A DNA stretch of 64,000 bases from assembly GCA_964546285.1 (NCBI GenBank), contig CAZJJK010000004.1:1-64000 (forward strand). The letters run 5' to 3'. A model generated the notes under the pieces. The model was not told the DNA's origin and ran no database searches. It saw nothing but the letters and a program-made list of their open reading frames with translations. This DNA is from CAZJJK01 sp964546285 (GTDB lineage: Bacteria > Spirochaetota > Spirochaetia > Treponematales > Breznakiellaceae). Positions 1 through 9,885 of this stretch are shown piece after piece. Within the stretch, counting starts at the first letter, position 1. Each line of letters begins with the position of its first letter. The position numbers were made by a program, and so were the translations under genes.

Positions 1-193
1 GAGTGGAGCAGGTGGTGCCGCAGTGTTTACAGACAAAGCGGGGGATGAGACCCCTTGACTTGGTGGGGTAAGAACCGAAGCGGCGAAACCAGGGAGAATT
101 CGAGGCGATTGCGCGCTGGTGGTAGGCGCAGGCTTGGTTGGGACAGAACTCGGGACTGTCGATAGTGACGAGGCGGGAGGCGGGTTGGGCCAT
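1..193 (-). CDS. IS1-like transposase, N-terminal zinc-finger part (cut by window edge)
   Basis: The minus strand opens with ATG at 193 and stays open for 64 codons to base 1, so the 3' part lies outside the window. The peptide carries an FCPNQAC pair, then WFRRFGSYPTKSRG and a second FVCKHCG pair. This is the four-cysteine zinc finger at the start of IS1-type (InsA-like) transposases. A good ribosome site (GGAGG) sits 7 bases before the ATG. The stretch is visibly richer in G and C than the neighbouring genes, as expected for a recently acquired element. It may be an intact element continuing to the left; the present data cannot tell. Family assignment is by motif only. Confidence 0.6.
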   Translation of the reverse strand, partial: MAQPASRLVTIDSPEFCPNQACAYHQRAIASNSPWFRRFGSYPTKSRGLIPRFVCKHCGTTCST

Positions 194-413
194 GGTAAAC
201 CTCCGTTGGATATGGAATAGGGTCCATATACCGGTACGTGGGGAAGAAGCGTCCTGCTTGTGTTTTGGGAAAAGTTTCTAAAAAATATTTTCAACAGAAT
301 TGGCAGCAGTCAGTATTGCTTTATAGAGCTCTTTTCAAAACTCAGCGGCGTAATGATCTTCTAAGATTACCAGGACGCCCTTTTCGGGGTAAAATAAGCT
401 AACAGCTCTCATT

Positions 414-1030
414 TTGCTTGTAAATAGCATCCCGGGCATGAAACAAATTATCGAAATTTTAGGAGGAGCGTTAATTCTTCTTTATATTTCCTTTGACCCT
501 TCGATTCTTTTTAAAGAACGATTAAGCAGAGAACATCGAAGTTTTCTTGCCTTCCTTAATGCAGTGGAAGACCACATCGCGGAGTTCAAACACAAGCGAG
601 CGCGAGTTGGACGACCGCGTTATGATGATCTCGCTGCTTTACGGACTTTTCTGGCGAAGGCTTTGTATCGGATCCATGAGAATAACGTGCTCGGGCAACC
701 CTGCTGAGGATAGCAAGTTTCAAAAGCTATGTGGAATCGTAATAGTCATCATTCTCTGAGCACCGTGTCTATATCTCAGGAAAAGGCCGAGTACCTAAGA
801 TTGATTTGAATAATCGCAGGAGTAAGGCTAAGCGTGAGCTTGGCCCTTTGGAGAAAAAGCGGTATAAGGCTCGAACCGTTGTAGGGCGAGCTAATTCACA
901 CTTGAAGGATAAGCTGCTTCCGAAAGCTATCTATGAAAAAGTGTACATCAAAGTCAACTTTGTTCTTCAGCTCGGGGTGCTGTGCTTTGCGACGATTAAG
1001 ATTCTCCAGACAACCGTAGCTCTCTTGTGA
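414..1030 (+). pseudogene. Decayed DDE transposase (IS1182/IS5-like remnant)
   Basis: Two separate open stretches look like the ends of one transposase. The first (ATG near 438 to 707) contains LSREHRSFLAFLNAVEDHIA and GRPRYDDLAALRTFL, typical of the N-terminal region. The second, open from 746 to 1030 after two consecutive stops (TAA TAG at 740-745), reads HRVYISGKGRVPKID, then RYKARTVVGRANSHLKD, which resembles the conserved C-terminal part with the last catalytic region. Some 40 bases separate the two, so the catalytic core has been lost by internal deletion, and frames are broken. No inverted repeats were recognised. Non-functional; only a scar of an insertion. Confidence 0.55.
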
Positions 1031-1208
1031 TACTCGGTTGCCATGACCGATGAGCTTTGACGGGATATGTCTGCCCTTAACGGAAGTGAAACAGCGCTTG
1101 AGCCAAGAAAATGGGCAAAATCAATTCAAAGTGAGAAAAAAGCCAATTGGAAATGGAGGATTCTACTCGAGAAAATCACCTAGGCATGGAGTTTTGAAAG
1201 AGGCTCTT

Positions 1209-1844
1209 CTAATAAATATTTTCATCCATTGCTAGAAAAGTTTCACGCACTTTTTGGAGAGACATTAATTCGCGATTAATCATTTTTTCATAATTTAACT
1301 CACCATCACTTATCCTCGCCGCCTCATCTTCCCAATTTTGGATTCGTTTTATATTCATGAAATAGAATTCTCGATCATTAGCCTTATCCGCCCAAGCCTT
1401 AGCGTCTTCCCAATAGCTGAGCGCGGCGAGAAAACAACTTTCAGCGATTTCAAGACTTTCCAGGTTTTGATCTTTCCATGGAGCGTTGTAAAAGTACGCA
1501 TGACGTTTGTTCCACTTTTCTCCAAGCCTAAGGTATTGTTCTATCAGTTTAAGATGAAGGTGCATCATAAATAGATAGCGATAACGCTCCCATTCCTTCT
1601 CCGTTTCTATTAAAGCCAAAGCGTAAAGAGGGTTAGCGAAATCAGCTTTTATCGCTTTTTCCAACCAGTATATATTTTCAATGGTATCATCTGGGTATTG
1701 GTTGTAATGGATATGATATAGCTCATAATACTGTTCTTTATACTGAACGATATAAGCTTGAGCCGAAAAAGGCCGTAGCCAAAGCAACGGAACGATATAT
1801 AGCGTGAGGGCGGCGGCGCAGCGCCATAGAGTACCATGGTTCAC
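1209..1844 (-). CDS. Secreted or anchored helical protein, TPR-like, unknown function
   Basis: A protein of 211 residues starting at GTG. The start overlaps the tmk stop as GTGA, which favours this start and argues for translational coupling. Residues 7-30 form a hydrophobic signal or anchor ending in SAQA, a plausible signal peptidase site. The rest is rich in aromatic residues and helices, with tandem segments such as NIYWLEKAIKADFANPLYAL that look like degenerate TPRs. It shares a two-gene minus-strand unit with thymidylate kinase. I do not recognise a named family. An envelope location is inferred from the signal peptide. Function cannot be read from the sequence. Confidence 0.7.
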   Translation of the reverse strand: MNHGTLWRCAAALTLYIVPLLWLRPFSAQAYIVQYKEQYYELYHIHYNQYPDDTIENIYWLEKAIKADFANPLYALALIETEKEWERYRYLFMMHLHLKLIEQYLRLGEKWNKRHAYFYNAPWKDQNLESLEIAESCFLAALSYWEDAKAWADKANDREFYFMNIKRIQNWEDEAARISDGELNYEKMINRELMSLQKVRETFLAMDENIY

Positions 1845-2467
1845 TTATTTAATATCGGCAGTTCAGTTACAGCTCTCCATACTTCTTCGGTGACATGTTC
1901 AATAGAAGCTGCCGCATTAACGCGGCGGACTATAATGCCTTTTTTTTCACAGTGCGGTAGTAATTCTTCATAGCGTTGGTATACTCTATCCTGAAAAGTG
2001 GAAGTTTCATATCGATCCTTAAGCGCCCTATTTGAAAAACGGCCAACGGCTATGCTTGATTCCACATTGAAAAAAATAAGTAACTGCGGCAGAGGAAAAG
2101 CCGCGTTTAAGCTTTCTGGCAGTTCATCTCCGCAGTCAAGACCCTGGTAAACTAAGGACGACAGAATATAACGATCGCTAATGACTATTTCGCCGCGCTT
2201 GCAACGCTCAATAATGCCGCCCTTAGCCTTAAGATGTTCGCCTCTATCGGCGGCGAATAAGCGAGCTAGGGTTTCAGCTTGCAGCGATAATTCCGTCCCA
2301 AGTGCTTGACGGATAAGAGCGCCGATGGGACCATCCGTTGGCTCATAGGTAAAATAAAAGGGTGGTAGGTCCGTACGGTTTTCCGTTAAGCGCTTTAATG
2401 AGGCTAATTGAGTAGAAGTGCCGGACCCATCGCCGCCTTCTAAAACTACAAAATTAGATAGTATCAT
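1841..2467 (-). CDS. tmk: Thymidylate kinase
   Basis: Phosphorylates dTMP to dTDP in the cytoplasm, the last dedicated step towards dTTP. At 208 residues it has normal family length. The start reads FVVLEGGDGSGTSTQ, the family P-loop region, and DRYILSSLVYQG at about residue 96 is the DR[YH] nucleotide-monophosphate motif. The LID region has RALKDRYE. The usual P-loop lysine (GxGK[ST]) is replaced by threonine (GSGTS), which is noted separately. The start codon ATG follows a good promoter by only six bases, so the transcript is probably leaderless. The gene is divergent from the TamB-like gene across 35 bases. Confidence 0.9.
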   Translation of the reverse strand: MILSNFVVLEGGDGSGTSTQLASLKRLTENRTDLPPFYFTYEPTDGPIGALIRQALGTELSLQAETLARLFAADRGEHLKAKGGIIERCKRGEIVISDRYILSSLVYQGLDCGDELPESLNAAFPLPQLLIFFNVESSIAVGRFSNRALKDRYETSTFQDRVYQRYEELLPHCEKKGIIVRRVNAAASIEHVTEEVWRAVTELPILNK

Positions 2468-2473
2468 CGCCGC

Positions 2474-2502
2474 TTTATATCACGAGATGGATACCGTGGC
2501 AA
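2474..2502 (-). promoter_or_regulatory. Sigma-70 type promoter of tmk
   Basis: On the minus strand TTGCCA (2497-2502) and TATAAA (2474-2479) are separated by exactly 17 bases. Only six bases separate the -10 box from the tmk ATG. Initiation about seven bases after the -10 box would put the 5' end at the start codon itself. No Shine-Dalgarno sequence is present. Confidence 0.6.
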
Positions 2503-5500
2503 TTGCGTCCTAATCATGATACAGTATTATGGGGTCGGAATTTGGATACCATAAATCGGAACACCGGAGACGCGCGATCCGTTGTCTATATCATATGCCA
2601 GCTTCTCGGTTTTTTTGTATTGCTTGGAGCGGTTCTCGCATTGCTTCAACCGCTTAGGTCTATAAGTAACGCGCGTCTCCTTGTGTACCGCGATATCGCC
2701 ATTAACAGGCTGGAAGAGACTTTAGGCAGACGGGTAGTATACGAGACGGCTCATCCCTCGTTTTTTCGCGGTTTGGAAATTCGAGGCCTTCAGATTCTAC
2801 GGCCAGATGGATCGATACAGGCAAGTGCCGAACGTTTAATTATTCGGTATTCCATGGAAAAAGCCTTAAGCGGAGATCTTATCAACGCTTTGGAGCGCGT
2901 TCAATTATTTGATCCCTATATCGATTTTAACGAAACGTGTGACAGCGCTTGGCTTAAAGGCTTAAGCGAAGCCTCTGAACAAGCGGTGATACTTCCCCCG
3001 ATAGCTATAAAAGCGCTTGGAGCAAGTTTTTCATATAGAGCAAACGGCGTTGAGGGCTTTTTATCCAACGGGCGCTTTGAATTAAGCGTAAACAGTCAGC
3101 GTTTCGGTTTTTCCGGGTCGGGTAAGCTGAATCTCAACACTGGAACAGTTATTGGCCGCATCGGTACTGATTTAGAACTTTCCGGTGAATTCGCGTCGGA
3201 TTTATCTTTCGCTAATTGTCGCCTTTATTTTCCGTATTTAGAAAACGATTGGGCAATCATACGCTCTCAAACTCTTTTTGCCGCGTATGACGGCGAAAGT
3301 GTTGAAATAAGGAAAATAGAGGATCGTTTACCCTATGATTTAAGTGTCGTATATACGCTGAGAACTTCTACTTGGAATCTCAGATTAGGTTCCGCCGCCT
3401 TTATTCCATCAGCTGTGATCGACTTGCCAAAGTTAGACCAGCGTTTTGTCGCTTGGCTGGACAGCCCGATAAGCGGATTGGTTCATCTTGACGGAGACTT
3501 AAGTGGTATAAACAATTATAAAATTGATATACTAACCGAGACGCCACAATCTTTTGAGCTGGGAGCTAGTTCTATCTCTATTTCAGGCTCCGGCGATTTA
3601 TCTAAAGCGACAATAAGCACTATAGATATTCAAACTCCTATAGGAAACCTGAGTTTTAACGGGGTAGTGGAATTTTCACCAGCGCGTATTGATGGCTTTA
3701 TACGCTTGTCCGCGCTTCGTATGGATAAGACGTTTAACCTATCGTTTTTATTAGCGGAAAACAGAAGCGTTCCGCAATTTTCTTTGCGCTCGTTGAGCTA
3801 TGATGGCCTTATTGAGTTTGCGAGTTTTTCGGATTTTTCCGAGCTGAGGGGTGACGGGCGGATAGTTTTGGAAAAATTAGCCTTTTCACATACGTCAATA
3901 TCGGAGTGGGGGCCAATCGCGGAACTTGATCTATCATCCTTTAGCCTTAAAAATTTGATATATGACGGTTCATGGGATACGCGGGAAGGTGTTAGCGGTT
4001 CAATCGCTCTGGAAAATCTAAAAATAGATAAAGCCATTAAGCTTAGGCTCAATTCTGGTACACACATACACATCCCGCCTACGCTTTGTGCCGATTTCTT
4101 TTATGAAGGAGCCATTGAAGCTGGCGCGACGGGAAAAAGCACTGTCTTAGCTAAGAACCTATCCTTGAAAATTGATAGAATCTCGATCAGCGCTTTAGAA
4201 CTTGATAGCGCTTTTCAGTATTACTCGGATGATACGCCAAATTTTGTCATACCACCTTTCCAGCTCGCTTCCCTAGCTTTCCAGGGTCATGCGGATATGT
4301 CTCTTCCCGCCGCTCAAGGCCGCTTAACGCTTGGAAATGTAAATTTGAACGCCGCGGCTGAGTTTGCGGCGGGCCGTGACGCGTGGATTAGCCTACCTGT
4401 TTTCCATTTAGACCAGCTTTCTCTCACGGGGAGTTTCAATGCGGGAAATAAGGAATACAATCCAAATTTCGCTAAAGTCAGTGAATTAGTTATTTCAGGC
4501 TTAAACAGTGCTGGCCAGACCGAAGCCTCACTTAAAGACCAGCTCAATATTGCCGTTGCGCCTCTTTCGTTGTCCAGCTTATCTTTTGATGGTGAATTTG
4601 AATTCGTTGATGCAAATAGCGTTACGATTAGCGCGCGTAAAACGCTAATAGAGGAACTTAGGACCTATTCCGCGACGTCTATCCGCTCCAGCGCTTTCAA
4701 GGCGGTCTTACCCGCGTTAAGCCTGGCGAAGGCTCGTTACGGAGGCGAGGCTGTTTTTTCACAGGGATCGCTTGATGGCAGCGTCGAACTATTGGATCTG
4801 TGCTCATATGGAGAGCTTGGCTATCAGAATAATGACTTAGGAGTCAACATTTCGGCGCTTTCCTTCGCGTCTTTATCGGCTGAGGGAGCGTTTGGACGTT
4901 CGGTATACGGAGCTTTGCTTGATATCGCTATAAGTGATTTTCGCCTTAATCAGGGTTCAAGTATTAATGACAATTCTGACTACCTGGAATTAGGCGCGGC
5001 TCGTGTCGCTTCTTTTGAATTCGATGGCCTATTAGCGAGCGATAATGAAGGATTCTTTAATGAGTTCCGGGCTGATTTCGCGCGGCTTGTCGGACTTAAA
5101 TTCGATGGCGCTACAGGGCCGTCTCAGCTTTGGCCTCATGCCAAATTAGCTTTTGTGGATTTTACGGGCAGTCTTTCTTTAGCGCCGTTTCAGCTAACTG
5201 GCGGAGTATCGCTTAACGAGCTAAACCTTTCGTTTACTAAAGAAATAGATGAATATGATATGATTCAGCCGGACCTAAGCCTTAAGGAGTTTTATTTCAA
5301 CGGAAGTGCCGCGGCGGTATCGTTACAGGGCTCAAGCTGGCTTAGTGAACTTGAGCTTCGCCAAAAAATAGATCTTGGTTTTGGTTTTTTCAAAAGCTTA
5401 GAATTACCGCCATTAGCCTTACGAAGACTAGAAGCCTCGGGCTCTATATTCTCGGATTTATCGAGCGGAGCGGGCAGGGTGATGGTGGACGGACTAGCCA

Positions 5501-8159
5501 TCAGCGAAGCCTCGGACTTAGAATTCGCGGGACTTAGTCTTAGCGCTTTACCCGCCATATCCATGCAAAACGCCGTTTTTGATTTTTCTGAAGCTTACGC
5601 TGGCAATAAGAACGGAGTTAGCCTAGCGGCTAAAGGGCTTCGTGTGGAAAGAGAGTTCTCTTTCTCGGTAGAAAAGGGCCCCGCTATCGCTATTCCGCGT
5701 TTTAGCCTTGATCAGCTTGATACAAATTTCAGTTTTGATCGGATTCCGCTTAGCTTTGAAGGCGATTTAACATTCACTAAGCTTTCTATAGGCGATATGG
5801 AAGAACCTATTTCACTGGGTCCCTCCCTCTATCCCGACCTAGTAGCAAAATCCTTGACGCTATCAGGCCATCTTCAACCTAAGCAAGGGAAAGCAGAAGG
5901 CGATTTTCAAGCTGAAGGCTTCAAATTTGGGGATTTTAGATCGGATGACGCTTCATTTACTTTGAATGATATATGCCTGCCCAATATTCAATTCAGCGAA
6001 CTAGCCTATAAAGGCGCCCTTTCTTGGCTAGAAAGCTGGGGTAAGGGGAGCCTTGTATTACATGACGCGGGTTTAGGGTTCGGTTCTGGGAATGGAACAT
6101 CCTTTTCTATTGGAAAAGAAAGATATCCCGCTATCCATATTGGTCTACTAGAAAGCCAGGGGGATTTTAATTTAAATAGGGCTTTTTGGGATGGCAGTTT
6201 AGACCTTGAAAATCTTGTATTAGGAAATTTGAGAGACAGCCAGAGAGAGACCTCTCTGCTATTACTTGATATGCTTACGCTAGACGGCCGTTTCACTCTA
6301 AATAAACAAGAACTAGGGTCCCTACCTCAGATGGACCTAACACAAATGTCCTTGTTTGTTAATGACCTATCCGCTTCTGGTATTGTCGATATAAAGGGAT
6401 TAGCGCTAAATCCAACAGCTAACGGTCAAAACTCTCTTAGCCCGCTAATCGATACATTGCCTCAGTTTAGGCTTGAAAGAGCGTACCTGTCTGGCGAATT
6501 ATCCGCAGGAGGACAGGTCGATATAGAGGATTTCTCCCTTAGAGAATTCCGTATGGCCGCCGTTTCGGGGAATAACGCTTTCAGCGTGACTGGCTTGGCG
6601 CTTCCGCCTATCGCGGCGGCCTCTATCAGCTTCTCAGGCAAAGCGACAATGAATGATTCCGCTGGCCTCAGCGGTAAGTTAAACGCGCGTAATCTTGTTA
6701 TAGGTCCTGACAGGAATGAGATTTATATAATTGGCGATAGAGAGGTGCCCCGTTTATCGGTAAAGGAAACGACCCTAACGGGCTCCTTGAAGCTGGCTCC
6801 ACGCGCTGGAGAGTTGGACTGGTGGTTTAGCGATCTAGCCATTGGGGATATTTCACCGCTTACAGCCCAAATGTATATCGATGTGGATGGAAATTCGGGA
6901 AGCCTGTTTTGCGATACGCTAGAAGCTGGTGGATATGCCCTGTCAGCTATAGATTGCGTTCTAGCGTTGGAACCGGAGTTTTTGAATTTTACTATTTCAG
7001 CCCTGCGTTTTCGCGAAGATCCGGGTAAAGAATCGGTTTCATTAACAAAATATATAATAGATGGGGAAACAGCTCTAAACGCCCCCTATCTACAAGCGGC
7101 TATAACGCTTGAATCCTTTTCAGCTGGAGACGCGATAAGGGGCGTCCAATCGGTGTATCCGAAACTCTTGGAAGAGGTAGAACTCCCAACTTTTATCGCT
7201 GATATCCTTTTGACTACCGAACTATATCTTAGTACGGATTTTAAGAATTTGTCCTTTAACGCGCCAAATACGGTCCTAGCTTATATCGGCGCTTTCCAAG
7301 CGTTTATGGTGGCTGATGTTTCCGGAAATCAAGAACGGATAGAAGGGCAGAGTATTAGCTTTAATATAGGCGGACAAAATATACGTGGTGATTTTTCATT
7401 AGATTTTAAAGACTTTCAGGATTTGAGTTTTTTCACGAAGTTGCGTTATCGGGAAAACGACTACACGGCCAGTGGTTTTCTTCTTGATGGTAGAATGTTG
7501 AGTATCCAAGGTAGCCATGGTTTGGATGTTAATATGATCTTCGCTGACAGCGGAGCGGTTTCCGGAACCATAAAGGCTGAATCGTTTCCCCTGCCAATTG
7601 CTGACTACCGCTTTACGGCAAGCGCGGACACCAGCCTCGCGTGGACGAATAGCGAAAATTGGAATCTCGCTTTGGCCCGGTTTGAGGTTGAGGAAAGTAC
7701 TGGCAGTTTGCCTAGGCCATACCGTATTTCACTTTCCGCCGCCGTCGATCAGGATGGCGCTGACCTAAGCGGCTTAAACGTTGAGGACGGGATTGGCGAA
7801 CTGGAAGGGGTCGCGCGTTTACGTTGGGATCGGTCCTTTACGCGTTTGGAAGGCTCCGCCGATCTGAGCGATCTTCTGGGCATAGAGCGCTATAATCTCC
7901 AAGCCGTCTTCGATAATACCGAGCTTGAAGGGTTTAAGGGCTTTGAGGCTACGGCACGTTTCGCTAATGCTAAACTTAGCCGTTTACTAGATCAACACTT
8001 TGACGCTGTCCTAAGCGGGGAACTAAGAGGTACATGGAAGGATTCTCATGATTTCGAAGCCGCGGTTAAGCTAGCGGAGCTTAAAGCGCGTTATAATGAT
8101 GAAGATTTACGTGTTCAAGCTTCCGCCTATATCGATCAGGACCGAATCGATATAGAAGA
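2503..8159 (+). CDS. tamB: TamB-like translocation/assembly module protein, N-terminal part (before gap)
   Basis: This is the first 1,885 codons of a very large envelope protein whose C-terminal part resumes after the 100-N gap. It begins at TTG 2503 with a single membrane anchor at about residues 28-50, typical of TamB (DUF490) proteins tethered in the inner membrane. TamB forms a long beta-sheet groove across the periplasm and is linked to lipid transport and outer-membrane protein assembly. From about 3,400 to 6,800 the protein is a long series of degenerate units of about 45-60 residues, each opening with a hydrophobic-P-x-hydrophobic motif (IPPFQLASLAFQG, LPPLALRRLEASG, IPRFSLDQL). With the C-terminal part it exceeds 2,400 residues, about twice E. 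coli TamB. It is followed by bamA and ompH, as expected for its role. Confidence 0.85.
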
Positions 8160-8259
8160 NNNNNNNNNNNNNNNNNNNNNNNNNNNNNNNNNNNNNNNNN
8201 NNNNNNNNNNNNNNNNNNNNNNNNNNNNNNNNNNNNNNNNNNNNNNNNNNNNNNNNNNN
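8160..8259. other. Assembly gap (100 N) inside tamB-like gene
   Basis: Exactly 100 N, so the true length is unknown. The reading frame on the left (ending DRIDIE) and on the right (starting IKLREGPQKAFNF) both read well as TamB, so one gene spans the gap. The two flanking frames differ when 100 bases are assumed, showing that the real gap is not 100 bases or an equivalent length. Confidence 0.95.
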
Positions 8260-9827
8260 TAATAAAACTGAGAGAGGGGCCTCAAAAAGCATTTAACTTT
8301 ACCGCGCTTACCGATGGAACGTTTACCGCATCCATTTCATCGCCCTTGGCTCTTCGTGGGAATATAAATGGAACCCTTTCCAATGGGAGAATAGAAGCCG
8401 AGGCAAAAAACGTTTATTTAGATTTTCCCTCGCTATGGAACTTTCTAGGCATTCAAGGAGTGTCTTTCCCTGGAGGTAACGCTGTTGGAAGTATTCGGAT
8501 TTCCGGACCGATTGGCGACCCCGAATTCTTTGGTGAAGCCCAAGCGTCTGGTTTTCGCGTTATTGTACCGGATTGGGTAGATGAGGAGTTAGGTCCTGTA
8601 TCGGCAAATGTCCAGTTTGAAGGTCGCGATTTCGTATTTGGACCCGTGGCTTTGCCTAATAAACCAGGAGCCACCCTCGCCGGTCGCTTTAGGTTTGATA
8701 GATGGATACCTATAGATTTCAAAATAGAAGCTGTTATACCGCCCAGCGCTCCCCTTAAGGCAAAAGTGAATGTCGTTGGAATAGGCGCTAACGGAGACGC
8801 GGCTGGTATATTACGTGTGGCCTACCAAGCGTCCAAACTATCAATCACTGGCGATCTTGAATTTGAAAACATTCCAATCACTTTAGACGCGGCTGGTATA
8901 GCGGCTTCACGGTCACAGGCTAGAGCGCCTAACGCGGTTGATGTGAATATTCGCTTAAGAACCGGGAGAAAGGTGGAATTTTCATGGCCATCGGTTGATT
9001 TTCCGGTATTACGCGCTTCCGCCGATACTGGAGACGTTTTAAGAATTATATATGACGGTTTGAGGGGAACTTATTCGGTCGTTGGCGATATTTCTTTCCG
9101 AGGCGGAGAGATATTCTACTTCCAACGATATTTTTATATAAGCGACGGCGCTTTGCGTTTTAATGAGAATGAACTTAGGTTTGATCCTATTATTGGAGTC
9201 AGAGCCGAAACCAGAGAACGCTACGATACTGGTCCTATAACTATTTCCCTCATTATTGACGAGGCTGCTCTAAGCAATTTCATTCCGCGCTTGGAATCGG
9301 ATCCGCCCTTGTCGCAGGTTGAAATTTTCGCTTTACTCGGTCAAAGTTTAAGCGGAAGCGGCGGTAATGATGAAAATAGTTTACCCTCAACGGTTATAGC
9401 CGCTTCCTCCGATCTGCTAGCTCAATTTAGCGTCATAAGGCGTTTTGAAAGCAGTGTTCGTGAGTTTTTAAATTTTGATATTTTTTCCGTTAGGACGCAA
9501 TTGATTCAAAACGCTGTTCTTAGCGCGGCTGGCATACAAACGAGCGGAATGGATCGCGTAAGCGGCCTTGGTAACTATTTTGATAACACGACTGTTTATA
9601 TGGGAAAGTATTTAGGCACTGATTTGTTCTTGCAAGCGATGGTCGCTTTGCAATATGATGAGCGAGATTTTTATAGCGCCCTTGGAGGTTTAAAACTGGA
9701 ATGGGATATAGGAATGGAGCTAAAGACGCCGTTTTTCCTGCTTCGTTGGAATTTTCTTCCTTCACATCCAGAAAATTTATTCATTGATGACCATTCGTTT
9801 ACGTTGACGTGGCGTCGGTCTTTATAA
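8260..9827 (+). CDS. tamB: TamB-like protein, C-terminal part (after gap)
   Basis: Continuation of the gene starting at 2503. The frame is open from the gap edge, well before the first possible start at 8346, so this is not a separate gene. It holds the conserved TamB C-terminal domain: GNAVGSIRISGPIGDPEFFG, then PITLDAAGIA, ADTGDVLRIIYDGLRGTYSV, GEIFYFQRYFYISDG, and LSQVEIFALLGQSLSGSG. It ends in a strand-rich tail, LFIDDHSFTLTWRRSL. In the family this end faces the outer membrane and BamA-like partners. bamA follows after 58 bases. Confidence 0.9.
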
Positions 9828-9885
9828 TAATTACTGTATTTTAATGTCTTTGGGTAGCGTCCCGGACCTTAGTTAAGGAGTGCGC

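Noticed and set aside
238..402. Small plus-strand ORF of 54 codons (GTG start) between the two mobile-element remains
   Set aside because: No recognisable motif and no ribosome site; it may be a fragment of an element, but cannot be supported as a gene.
1050..1235. Small plus-strand ORF after the decayed transposase
   Set aside because: No family motif or ribosome site, and it runs into the 3' end of the minus-strand gene.
8346..9827. An independent gene starting at TTG 8346
   Set aside because: The frame is already open from the gap edge and the product is the TamB C-terminal domain, so it is the continuation of the gene starting at 2503.
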